Of a stretch of DNA of 64,000 nucleotides, positions 7,798 through 15,179 are shown piece by piece. Each line of letters begins with the position of its first letter. Within the stretch, counting starts at the first letter, position 1. A model generated the notes under the pieces. That model had not been told where the DNA came from and did not search any database. It saw nothing but the letters and a program-made list of their open reading frames with translations. Location of the stretch: NCBI RefSeq assembly GCF_000426545.1, contig NZ_KE384534.1, positions 591,040 through 655,039 on the forward strand, in the 5' to 3' direction. The translations under genes and the position numbers were made by a program. The DNA is from Paenibacillus massiliensis subsp. panacisoli DSM 21345. GTDB lineage: Bacteria > Bacillota > Bacilli > Paenibacillales > Paenibacillaceae.

Positions 7798-7856
7798 ATG
7801 AGTAGATAAAGATAATACTGCACAAATATTATGTTATCTGAGGTGTTGTTTATGTT

Positions 7857-8060
7857 TTCGCATCTTGTCTTACTTCTAGACGTACTTCTAGACCTACTTG
7901 TAGGATTACATGTAATATTACATATTGTAATACAAGAAATACACTAAGGGCAATAGACTTGCCTATATTCATCAACATTTATCTATGTACATCTATATTC
8001 GTCTACAGATGTCTATAAAATACTGTGCATCATTTATTACAGGAATTACTACAGACGAAT
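7857..8060. repeat. Short iteron-like repeats
   Basis: GTACTTCTAGAC-type units occur in tandem at about 7867-7900 (TACTTCTAGA, TACTTCTAGA, TACTTGTAGG). From about 7960 to 8060 variants of ATCTATATTCGTCTACA recur, with TAGAC/GTCTA cores in both directions (ATTCATCAACA, ATTCGTCTACA, CTACAGACGAATGTCTG). AT-rich direct repeats of this kind can mark replication, partition or recombination sites, but no replication gene is adjacent. Function unknown. Confidence 0.35.
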
Positions 8061-8245
8061 GTCTGATGCCAATTGAAAGTCATTTGTTGGAATATTAGAT
8101 AATGCAGGATATAGGAGAAGAGTGGTGAAATTTCATTGAAGTATTTTTTGAATATACCAATATAGCTCTGAGAGACCAGTTTTAGACTATCAAATACGAA
8201 TATATTTATAGCGTAAAAATTTAATGAAATGGGAGGAGGAGGCTT

Positions 8246-8415
8246 ATGACAACCTATGACCAAAATCCTGCAGCTGGCATGGTGATCCTTACTGGTACGA
8301 GTGGACTATTGGGCAAAACTATGTAGTTGATATGCTCAACACTGATAACTAAATTGAATGTGTGATTTTACAAGTGACAGAAGCAAAGGGATTAGATGAC
8401 GTTCATAAGCCCTCA
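8246..8415 (+). pseudogene. Remnant of a dsDNA-nuclease-type defence gene
   Basis: ATG at 8246 follows a strong GGAGGAGG and reads MTTYDQNPAAG; a one-base shift then gives HGDPYWYEWTIGQNYVVDML, an in-frame stop, and IECVILQVTEAKGLDDV. The HGDPYWYEW opening followed by a beta strand is what I recall from the N-terminus of DUF4297/Cap4-type nuclease domains found in STAND-like and CBASS-type defence proteins. Frameshifts and stops show that the gene is dead. Family assignment is from memory of the motif only. Confidence 0.45.
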
Positions 8416-8459
8416 CGGATTGAACACTGAAGCATACATGATGTGCTGGAGAAATTGGT

Positions 8460-8694
8460 TTTTTTTGAATTTGTGAAGCATATGCAAGGCAAGGGGGCCG
8501 TATCCAGTATGCACAATCAAGGCAGACAAAAGTCCTTTTGTTGGACGAATCTCTTATTTCGGTGAAGAGCATAGGGTAAGAGTTGTGCAACAACCCATGA
8601 ATCGTTATGCATTGCCAGAAGATGAGGCAACAGCGGTCTAAATTTTAGCAGCGAAAGAAGAGTTTGCGAAGCTAATACAGCAGAAATATGAATA
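8460..8694 (+). pseudogene. Decayed gene fragment
   Basis: Readable only with frameshifts: EFVKHMQGKG, then ADKSPFVGRISYFGEEHRVR...NRYALPEDEATAV, a stop, and ILAAKEEFAKLIQQKYE. The first part aligns at nucleotide level with another fragment near 13560-13650 (EFVKYVQGKELYPVITIKV), so both derive from one gene family. Family not recognised. Between 8695 and 9120 no gene can be supported; there is one hairpin (GAGGCC...GGCCTC, about 8891-8921) and further scraps of coding-like sequence. Confidence 0.4.
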
Positions 8695-9120
8695 AGTGAT
8701 TCATTATAACTATGCTAATTTCATGCCAAGCTGTTGAAAACGCTTGGTTCTGACTACTTGGGGTGGGTACCATAATGGATCGACAGAGGAATCAACGTGC
8801 CCACTCTTGAACGGCAATTTTTTGGGAGAGCAGTCGCGGAGTGGGGTAGCCTTTGTTTATCCCAGGCATGATGCTCTCAGACTCTTTAGAGGAGGCCAAG
8901 ACCTCAACGATGTATGGCCTCTTAGGTGTCCGTTGTTACTGCCTGAAGACAGTAATATCAGCCCTAGTCAAACGAAAACTGGGCTAAGAAGCATTTCCCC
9001 CTTTTGCACACTTCAATATGCTGCGGTTCTAAATATAACAACAACACTGATCATTTAGAATTCGGATTAAGCTACTTGATAGTTTCGTGGATTAAACGTG
9101 ATTCTTTATGAAAGTGATTA

Positions 9121-9831
9121 TTAATGCATAAAATAGTGCGCAGTAAAATAAATTAAACATCCAATGAGTGGATATATAGATATCAACTTCTGCTTGGAAA
9201 CTTCGATCTCTTTTAAAATAGAGGTTAATGCCATATATATAAAAATCCCTGCTGAAAAAGCAATTGCTAAACCAGAAAACTCTCCTAGGAAAGTCCCAAT
9301 CTTGCTTAAGAATAAAGTAGATGTAACCATCCCAGCTATAGTAAATATGCTTAAACTGAGTAGATATACAAAAAGTTTGGAGAAGCGCTTAACCAGTGGA
9401 AATAGCATCAAAGAAAAGATCATCATCTCAATAGATTTATGTATGAAAATTGACAAAAGAATGACCGTTCCTATCTTATTTTGGAGTAGTAGTCCAGTGG
9501 TCATAATTATTCCATCTACAAAGCTATGGAGACAAGCACCAGTCAGGACTAATTTTATGGAACAATGCACCTGCTGCTTCGCAGTATGGTTATGAATCTT
9601 ATAATGAACTAAAAGTGGGATTAGCACCCCAAAGACAACGAAAACAAGTCCATCATGCGATAAATCTGCTGCGATTGGAATTAACTCTACGATAGTGAAA
9701 CTAAGCAGAAGTCCCATATTTAACACGGAAACTTTAGAATAATTCTGTGCGATAATTCTATTATTTAGGTTTACTATTACTCCAGAAAGAACAGACAATA
9801 CAATTAATCCAAAACTAATTAGTATCATCAA
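9121..9831 (-). CDS. ZIP-family metal transporter-like membrane protein
   Basis: A 236-residue, very hydrophobic protein with about eight membrane spans. Two spans carry the ZIP metal-site signatures: HSFVDG (near residue 103) in the fourth and HKSIEM (near residue 131) in the fifth; ZIP family members use H-x-x-x-D/N-G and H-E/K-x-x-E there. Import of zinc or a similar divalent cation is therefore likely. The loop between spans is short and has a few histidines (HYKIHNHTAKQQVH). It is the last gene of an overlapping operon headed by a split sigma factor; its ATG overlaps the RsoA-like stop. Confidence 0.7.
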   Translation of the reverse strand: MMILISFGLIVLSVLSGVIVNLNNRIIAQNYSKVSVLNMGLLLSFTIVELIPIAADLSHDGLVFVVFGVLIPLLVHYKIHNHTAKQQVHCSIKLVLTGACLHSFVDGIIMTTGLLLQNKIGTVILLSIFIHKSIEMMIFSLMLFPLVKRFSKLFVYLLSLSIFTIAGMVTSTLFLSKIGTFLGEFSGLAIAFSAGIFIYMALTSILKEIEVSKQKLISIYPLIGCLIYFTAHYFMH

Positions 9832-10043
9832 GGTTTACTCCTTTCTGTGCCTTCCATATCCCAACCATGTACCACCTCAATAAATTTGACGATCAGTTCT
9901 TGCTTTAAATCATCGCGATTTTGAAAATTAGTTTGCATCAGAGACTTTTTTAATTTTGGTTCAAATCTGTATATAATCTCCATCATAGCCTGTTGATTGT
10001 TTCGTTTGGCTTTCACAATTAATTCCCTAAGCGTTCCATTCAC
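9828..10043 (-). CDS. RsoA-like sigma region-2 partner (HTH_16 family)
   Basis: A 71-residue protein (MNGTLRELIVKAKRNNQQAM...) with the pattern of the HTH_16/RsoA family: an N-terminal amphipathic helix, FEPKLKKSL, and DDLKQELIVKFIEVVHGW. In Bacillus subtilis, RsoA supplies the sigma region-2-like half to SigO, so that two proteins together make one working sigma factor. GTG is the start, preceded by GGGGAGGGG and overlapping the yvrJ stop by four bases. The operon order sigma-yvrJ-rsoA supports the assignment. Confidence 0.7.
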   Translation of the reverse strand: MNGTLRELIVKAKRNNQQAMMEIIYRFEPKLKKSLMQTNFQNRDDLKQELIVKFIEVVHGWDMEGTERSKP

Positions 10044-10204
10044 TTTCTCCCCTCCCCAGAATTCCTTTTGATAACCTCAATCAGATTAACTATTGATTCA
10101 CTTAAAACATCAATTTTTTTCTCGAATCTAAGCAACAAGTATAATGTTACTCCTATTGGAAACCCCATATTAGCAATAATTTGCACCCAAGATGCGTCAT
10201 CCAT
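10040..10204 (-). CDS. yvrJ: YvrJ-family protein
   Basis: A 54-residue protein: MDDASWVQIIANMGFPIGVT, then LYLLLRFEKKIDVL and a helical tail. One membrane helix (about residues 8-27) followed by an R-x-E-K-K-I-D juxtamembrane motif is the YvrJ family signature. The role of YvrJ is unknown, but in Bacillus subtilis it lies beside sigO and rsoA, as here. The gene overlaps both neighbours (its start is inside the sigma gene, its stop inside rsoA), so the four genes are translationally coupled. Confidence 0.8.
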   Translation of the reverse strand: MDDASWVQIIANMGFPIGVTLYLLLRFEKKIDVLSESIVNLIEVIKRNSGEGRK

Positions 10205-10625
10205 GTTCCTTCCCCCTTAATTTACTGATTCCCTCTCGCATTTTCGTTAAAGCGGTTCTCCTTGTTTTTGACACACTTTGCTGAGTGACTTGCAGCAGTA
10301 TAGCTATCTCTTTATCCTTCAATTCTTGCATGATCCATAAATTCAACACTTGACGTTCTCTCGTTGTTAGATTCATGAAAACAGAGTACACATGAGGATC
10401 ACTAAGTTCATTTTCTAATTTTCCAGAAGGATGATTCATATATTCGTCTTCAATGACTGATCCCAGGTTTGTATCATCACTGTTATCCATAATCAGTGCA
10501 AAACGTTCATTGAATTTCCGATTGCTTTTGTCGAAATTAATAGCATTGTAATGTAGCATACTAGAGATATATCCAACAAACCTTTTTTCTACCTCTTCAT
10601 ATTTTAGAGATTTATTGTGTGACAT
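10197..10625 (-). CDS. SigO-like sigma factor (region 4 type)
   Basis: A 142-residue protein whose C-terminal half is a sigma-70 region 4: LTTRERQVLNLWIMQELKDKEIAILLQVTQQSVSKTRRTALTKMR, a helix-turn-helix that reads the -35 element (shown here in outline, about residues 85-130). The N-terminal half lacks a clear region 2; that half would come from the RsoA-like protein two genes downstream. It starts 12 bases after AAGGGGGG. This two-protein sigma arrangement is established for SigO-RsoA of Bacillus subtilis, where it serves oxdC and its own operon; the target here is unknown. Confidence 0.75.
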   Translation of the reverse strand: MSHNKSLKYEEVEKRFVGYISSMLHYNAINFDKSNRKFNERFALIMDNSDDTNLGSVIEDEYMNHPSGKLENELSDPHVYSVFMNLTTRERQVLNLWIMQELKDKEIAILLQVTQQSVSKTRRTALTKMREGISKLRGKEHG

Positions 10626-10678
10626 ATACTATCCCCCCCTTAATATATAAAGAGATCTTCAATGAGGAATAAACAACC

Positions 10679-10704
10679 ATAAATAGAACATTTGTTCTAT
10701 TTAT
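10679..10704. promoter_or_regulatory. Perfect palindrome with LexA-like core
   Basis: A 26-base perfect palindrome (ATAAATAGAACA, central TT/AA, TGTTCTATTTAT). Read in the direction of the sigma operon, the core AGAACAAATGTTCT matches 12 of 14 positions of the Bacillus LexA box CGAACRNRYGTTYC. It lies about 55 bases before the sigma gene start. LexA control is possible; binding by another dimeric repressor is also possible. Confidence 0.4.
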
Positions 10705-10744
10705 TGTACTATTTTTTGATCATTGGATGCATTAACAAATTATC

Positions 10745-10905
10745 GGACACTGAGGGAATGTTTCATTCGGTATACCGAGGGTTTGCCTCCAGCTTCCTTC
10801 AGATTCAACCTAGCAGTCGATACCCTTGCCTTCAACTAAAAGTTCCTACTACCAAGTCTGTAGCGGATTGACCCCGTCAAGTTATCGCCCATGCCGGGCT
10901 CACGC
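10745..10905. other. Unassigned compact GC-richer element
   Basis: A 160-base block more GC-rich than its neighbours, with phrases (TTGCCTTCAACT, GTTATCGCCCATGCCGGGCT) that I associate with a sequence family widespread in Bacillota genomes but cannot name. No ORF of note. It may be a fragment of a mobile element or a structured RNA. Confidence 0.25.
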
Positions 10906-10911
10906 GCACAA

Positions 10912-10949
10912 AAAAAGTAGCTTGTTCTTTAGAGAACAAGCTACTTTTT
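10912..10949 (-). terminator. Intrinsic terminator of the 105-aa gene
   Basis: Seventeen-base perfect arms AAAAAGTAGCTTGTTCT (10912-10928) and its complement (10933-10949), loop of four. The A- and T-runs on both sides allow it to work in both directions; it lies just beyond the stop of the minus-strand gene. Confidence 0.8.
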
Positions 10950-10966
10950 AGAAAATATCAAGCTAC

Positions 10967-11284
10967 TCAGACGAATTTAAAACCAGGTAACGAGGTGGTT
11001 TGGCTGTATCGCATCAAGTTTTTGTTGATAGTGAATACCCAGACAGAACCTTGGGCTCTACCAGAGATAATGCCACCTTGAGTAATATAGTAGCCAACGT
11101 ACCATCCAGGAAAATGAGGGTAGCCGGATGTAACAATGTACTCACGGCAACCAGAGCATTGATAAAAATTACCACCAACAAGCTCCGTGACTTTGTTTCC
11201 ATTTGAGTCTTCTACACGAGGTGCTTGACCTTTGATCTCCATGCGATGACCATTAGCCAATACTGGACATGGATTTTCTGCCAT
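10967..11284 (-). CDS. Small hypothetical protein with Cys pair
   Basis: Unrecognised 105-residue protein beginning MAENPCPVLANGHRMEIKGQ. It has C6 and a CSGC pair near residue 42, possible metal ligands, and glycine/aromatic-rich strands afterwards (GYPHFPGWYVGYYITQGG), so it is probably a small beta-rich domain. AAAGGGAGAG lies upstream of the ATG. It stands alone between two intergenic spaces and has its own terminator. Confidence 0.65.
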   Translation of the reverse strand: MAENPCPVLANGHRMEIKGQAPRVEDSNGNKVTELVGGNFYQCSGCREYIVTSGYPHFPGWYVGYYITQGGIISGRAQGSVWVFTINKNLMRYSQTTSLPGFKFV

Positions 11285-11438
11285 ATCAATCTCTCCCTTT
11301 ATAATTATTAAAGAGCGTTCAACTGCTGTTGTTGATCGCGCTTATGTTAGATAAAGAGATTTGGAACCATAAGAATACAACCTGTCGCAAAAACAAAATT
11401 ATAAAGATCGAAACTCATTTGGATTTTAAACGTAAAAT

Positions 11439-11475
11439 ATGGTAGAGTTATCCTAAAATAGAAAGGAGTATTACA
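11439..11475 (+). promoter_or_regulatory. Promoter-like motif of lipoprotein gene
   Basis: ATGGTAGAGTTATCCTA (11439-11455) recurs with two substitutions at 31417-31433 and 35942-35958. Its TAGAGT/TATATT core is placed like a -10 region. AGAAAGGAG follows at 11460-11468 as ribosome site for ATG 11476. Confidence 0.4.
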
Positions 11476-12084
11476 ATGATGAAAAGATTATCATGGATAC
11501 TGGGGTTAACTTTATTGTCAGCCGCATTAGTGGCCGGCTGTAGTCAAGATTCCAGTTCTAAACCATCTACCCCACAAACTACTGCTGAGAATCCAGGAAC
11601 AGAAGCGGAGACTCCAGCCAATAATTCAAATATTGAAAATTCAATAGAAGAAGCCATCAAAGCCGCGGAGGCATATAAATTGAAAGAATATACTATTAGT
11701 GAGGTTCCAGAGACCCCCTTGGCTGAGGAGATCCTTTCTAAACGTAATGAAGAAATGGAGCCTTTTTTCGCACAAAGTTTTCAAGAAAAACCCGTTCACT
11801 TAAGTCATGTTTCATTAGTGCTACGAGTCGCTGAGAGTCAACAAGCTTTAACAAGGCCCGAAAATATGGAATTTGAGGTTTCTCAGGAGGCAGAGAATTA
11901 CGTAGATTTGGATTACACAATGGATTTCTTACTTGAAAAAGAAAACGGAGATAGTGAGCGTATCCCCTTAAAAGGAGTCCTAACACTCGTAAACAAAAAT
12001 GAAAAATGGCTGGTCCAAGCTGATAATTTTGACAAATTAGCTTTTAAAGACCTTGTTCCAGAAAATGTTATTCCTAAAGAATAA
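11476..12084 (+). CDS. Secreted lipoprotein of unknown function
   Basis: A 202-residue protein with a classic lipoprotein signal: MMKR, a hydrophobic stretch, and lipobox LVAGC with the lipidated cysteine at residue 22. A low-complexity S/T/P/N/E linker (about residues 23-60) follows. The folded part contains alternating strands with E and K and ends LVPENVIPKE. It probably sits on the outer face of the membrane. No family recognised; the length and layout recall small nuclear-transport-factor-like lipoproteins, which is a guess only. Confidence 0.75.
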   Translation: MMKRLSWILGLTLLSAALVAGCSQDSSSKPSTPQTTAENPGTEAETPANNSNIENSIEEAIKAAEAYKLKEYTISEVPETPLAEEILSKRNEEMEPFFAQSFQEKPVHLSHVSLVLRVAESQQALTRPENMEFEVSQEAENYVDLDYTMDFLLEKENGDSERIPLKGVLTLVNKNEKWLVQADNFDKLAFKDLVPENVIPKE

Positions 12085-12110
12085 GTACAATGTAAATCTA
12101 ATGATGTGAA

Positions 12111-12138
12111 GAGCCGTAGAAACTATCTACGGCTTGTT
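12111..12138 (+). terminator. Hairpin after lipoprotein gene
   Basis: GCCGTAGA (12113-12120) and TCTACGGC (12126-12133), followed by a weak T-rich tail. Likely terminator of the lipoprotein gene. Confidence 0.5.
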
Positions 12139-12166
12139 CTCTGCATCTTAGATTGAAAAATGTCAG

Positions 12167-12286
12167 TTAATGCTCTACTCCGTGGCCATTTGGGTAAGAG
12201 GGAGTTGATCCATTATTAGCTGGAGGAACTATTATGAAGCTACATAGCCCCAGGACTATTAATGTTGAGATAATGGCTTTTTTCAT
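12167..12286 (-). CDS. Phr-like signal propeptide of a broken RRNPP system
   Basis: A 39-residue peptide starting MKKAIISTLIVLGLCSFIIV, that is a secretion signal, followed by a polar tail (PPANNGS..., ending SYPNGHGVEH). AAAGGAGGAG lies seven bases before ATG. Its 5' end overlaps the 3' end of the TPR receptor remnant, exactly as the small peptide gene overlaps its receptor at 38.9 kb. In RRNPP quorum sensing, such peptides are exported, trimmed and re-imported to bind the receptor. Here the receptor is damaged, so the peptide may be orphaned or may act on another receptor. Confidence 0.6.
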   Translation of the reverse strand: MKKAIISTLIVLGLCSFIIVPPANNGSTPSYPNGHGVEH

Positions 12287-13144
12287 TTGCGAACTCCTCC
12301 TTTAAAATTGAAACCATCCTTTGATTATACAACTGTTTTTGTCCTTCGCTAGCGAGGTCTCGGTGTGCTTCAAACAAAGCAATGCATTTTCTAAACGCTG
12401 CTATGTCTTTAAAGCTATCAGAGGCTACTAATGCTTGTAGTGTATTATGTATGGCATCCTCGTTATTACCATGCTTAAATTTGTACAAAGCCATCATGTA
12501 ATAATAGCTTGGTAAATATTTTGTTTTCCGATTCTGCTCTCTGTAGTAGCAAATTAATTCTACTATATCTGCTTGGAAATCTTCTAGTATACTATCTACG
12601 TTATGACCATGCATTAAAGCTGATTCTAGGGTGGTAATTAACCCTGGAAGGAGTTCTTCTGTTCTTGAATTTTTGAGAAATTTCACATACGAATTCAGTG
12701 ATTCAAATTTACCCTCTAATAGATCGACTATGAATGTGTTACCTTTAGCAATAGCTTGAAAAAACTGATCTCTTCTGCTGCTTGCGGGCTCCCGTCATCT
12801 AGCCAACAAAGATCAGAATACTTCTCGATACATTCCCTTGCCTCCTGAAAATTCCCTTTTTTGTGGAGAGCAATACCTGTCATCATATACCCGTACCCAT
12901 AGTAGTAAACGAGGTGTCTTTCCCGTTCACCATATTTATATGGTTTACCCGATTTTAAAAAACCTCTTTGTTGCCGTAATACGGTTTCTCCTGAGATTAA
13001 AAGCTTACTTGCAATTTCTAACGTTCTATCCCATTCTTCCAGAAAGTATGAAGCCCTGAGAAGATCAACTAGTGAGTCAATTCTCATACCCTCTAAATGC
13101 AGATCATCCAAATGAATACCTCCATTTAATTCCATATACTCCAA
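12240..13144 (-). pseudogene. Truncated, frameshifted TPR quorum-sensing receptor
   Basis: Two overlapping reading frames (12728-13144 and 12240 to about 12760) join into one helical TPR protein if a single base is added or removed near the six-A run at 12759-12764: ...EEISFF continues as AKGNTFIVDLLEGKFESLNS. The joined sequence aligns with the C-terminal 260 residues of the receptor at 37.5 kb (for example NAYVTKLFSGDLSVLMEYVS there). The N-terminal helix-turn-helix and first TPRs are missing. So the gene is truncated at its 5' end and frameshifted. The frameshift might also be a sequencing error, but the missing N-terminus is not. Confidence 0.7.
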
Positions 13145-13297
13145 TTTTATATATTAATCTTCCATAGGTCAATTACTTAATGCAACCTTACCAGCTCATT
13201 TTACAGGCCAAAATGAGCTTCCAGAATGATTAGCAAAGATTAGAGTGCAATTGTGTATCACAGTCCGCGTTTGCTCTTGTATGATGGCTTGTTGTGA

Positions 13298-13660
13298 GTG
13301 GGGCAATCTGGATCAGACTCTTTCCTTGATTCTGCTCAAAAAGCTCATGGGATATCTACGGCGAAATTGAAAAGCGATTACTTTTCCTGCAATACTAATT
13401 ACACCTACTATGTAAAAAAAGTCCGTATTAGTGTCGCGCTTAAATTTCCGACAAAAGACGTTTTGTTGCAAATGGTAGGTGATATAGGATCGATTGAGTG
13501 TGAGCAGATGATTTGATTTCGTTATTGTAATGGGAAATTGATTTCACATTAACTGAGTTCGTGAAATATGTGCAAGGTAAAGAACTGTATCCAGTGATCA
13601 CAATTAAGGTCGATAAAACTCCGTTTACTAGATTCGATTCCTATTTAAGGTAATTATAGT
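13298..13660 (+). pseudogene. Decayed gene fragments
   Basis: An open stretch of 72 codons (GQSGSDSFLDSAQKAHGIST...) without a ribosome site is followed in another frame by EFVKYVQGKELYPVITIKVD, which aligns with the fragment at about 8470-8550. Together they look like a dead gene of the same unknown family as at 8.5 kb. Nothing else is supported in 13145-13877 apart from AT-rich promoter-like sequence before the ParA gene. Confidence 0.35.
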
Positions 13661-13877
13661 AGGGTGGGATCTTATGGCCGTATTGAAACACTGTTAGAAG
13701 GGCGTTAAGAACTTCCACAGGCACTATAAGTAGAATTTTGATACTTTAATACTAGATAAAGTTTCTTCATATGGTACAATTAGTGCATCTGTTCTAAGCA
13801 TAACTCACTAATATAGTACAGTTACGATATCAAAACTAAAATTCAATTAATAAAATATAAAAACAGGGGTGGCAGGC

Positions 13878-14828
13878 ATGAGTAAACAAGGAAAGGTTAT
13901 CTCTTTCATAAACATGAAAGGAGGAGTTGGTAAAACAACCTTAAGTATTGGAATCGCAGATTACTTGGCTAGGTATGCCGAAAAGAAGGTTCTAATGATT
14001 GATATTGACCCTCAGTTTAATGCAACTCACTCATTGTTGGATACATATTTAGAAAATAAGAATATTGCAAAGAATAATTCTGACGAAGTTGAGATTATAG
14101 ATGATCTACAAGTCGAACTATCATTTTCACAAAAAGTAGAGGAAGAAGAGAGTGATGAAGAAGAAATAGATTCTTTTTATAGTAGTGTATTAAAAGGAAA
14201 TAAAACAATTTTCCAGTTATTCAAACCTCAGTTAGACGTTACTCATAGAGCTAACGTGCCTAAAGCCGAAGACATAATTATTAATGTGAAAGAGAACTTA
14301 GATATTGTATGCGGGGATTTGAATCTAGTATTAGCTAATAAAAGCAGTGACCATAGTCTAGTTAAGAGGTTACGGAATTTCATTGCCATAAATAAACTAA
14401 AGGAAGAATATGACTATATTTTGATTGACTGTCCACCCACATTAACAATATATACTGACAGTGCTTTATTAGCTTCTGATTTTTACTTAATACCAAATAG
14501 AGTTGATAGATATTCAATAATTGGAATAGACTCTTTACAGAAGGCAGTAAGTAGTTTAATAGAAGATGATCAAACCCCTTTAAAGTGCTTAGGCATTATA
14601 TATACTATGATTAATAAGAAAATTAGTTCTAAACAACAAAAAATAAGAGAAGATTTTGAATCTAAAAAATCTGTAAATTCATTGGATATTTTTGACTCTG
14701 TAAGCCATACAGTGAACCATATTCAATATGGATATAGTGGTACTTTACCTACCAGATATAAATCATCTTTAGAGGATATTTCAGCTATAACTCTAGAAAT
14801 GATACGAAAAATTGAGGCACTACAATAA
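13878..14828 (+). CDS. ParA/MinD-family ATPase
   Basis: A 316-residue ParA-type ATPase. The deviant Walker A KGGVGKTT (K14 to T21) has the signature lysine, MIDIDPQFNATHSL is the A' motif, and YDYILIDCPPTLTIY the Walker B region. An insert of about 60 acidic residues after the A' motif (residues 55-105) is larger than in typical ParA. No parB follows; instead two small helical proteins do. ParA-like proteins partition plasmids, but here in a defence-rich region the trio may form a different machine. Start ATG 13878 is chosen over GTG 13869 for its spacing from AGGGGTGG. Confidence 0.85.
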   Translation: MSKQGKVISFINMKGGVGKTTLSIGIADYLARYAEKKVLMIDIDPQFNATHSLLDTYLENKNIAKNNSDEVEIIDDLQVELSFSQKVEEEESDEEEIDSFYSSVLKGNKTIFQLFKPQLDVTHRANVPKAEDIIINVKENLDIVCGDLNLVLANKSSDHSLVKRLRNFIAINKLKEEYDYILIDCPPTLTIYTDSALLASDFYLIPNRVDRYSIIGIDSLQKAVSSLIEDDQTPLKCLGIIYTMINKKISSKQQKIREDFESKKSVNSLDIFDSVSHTVNHIQYGYSGTLPTRYKSSLEDISAITLEMIRKIEALQ

Positions 14829-14849
14829 ACGCTGAAGGGAGGAGCTAAT

Positions 14850-15176
14850 GTGGAAGAACTCATTATATATAAAAATGAATTGAAGAATTCTAATCCAGCA
14901 AGATATAAGGTTATAGGGATAGTTTCCAAAATGTTACTTTCGAGAGAGCTGTTCAATAAAAATGAAGAGATAATTGATTTTCTAAAGTATGTAATGGAAA
15001 TTGAATTTAAAGAGTATGTTATTGCTTCGAGAACTTTAATTGTTGCTCGTACAGTTAGAGTAATTGAAGGTTTTTCGGATAAAGGATATTTGGATTGTAA
15101 AAAAAGATTGTACAAATACATTGATTCTAAAATCATTGATCCTAATAAAAAAAATATTTTTGATGGATGGTTATAG
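14850..15176 (+). CDS. Helical partner protein 1 of ParA module
   Basis: A 108-residue, all-helical, lysine-rich protein (MEELIIYKNELKNSNPARYK at the start). GTG at 14850 follows GGGAGGAG by five bases. It lies 21 bases after parA and three bases before the next gene, so the three are clearly one operon. No motif recognised. Confidence 0.75.
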   Translation: MEELIIYKNELKNSNPARYKVIGIVSKMLLSRELFNKNEEIIDFLKYVMEIEFKEYVIASRTLIVARTVRVIEGFSDKGYLDCKKRLYKYIDSKIIDPNKKNIFDGWL

Positions 15177-15179
15177 AAT

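Noticed and set aside
7857..8060. CRISPR array
   Set aside because: The repeats are short and variable, with no constant spacers and no cas genes.
9164..9595. Plus-strand ORF of 143 codons
   Set aside because: It is antisense to the ZIP-like gene, has no ribosome site and lacks the hydrophobic pattern and motifs that the minus strand shows clearly.
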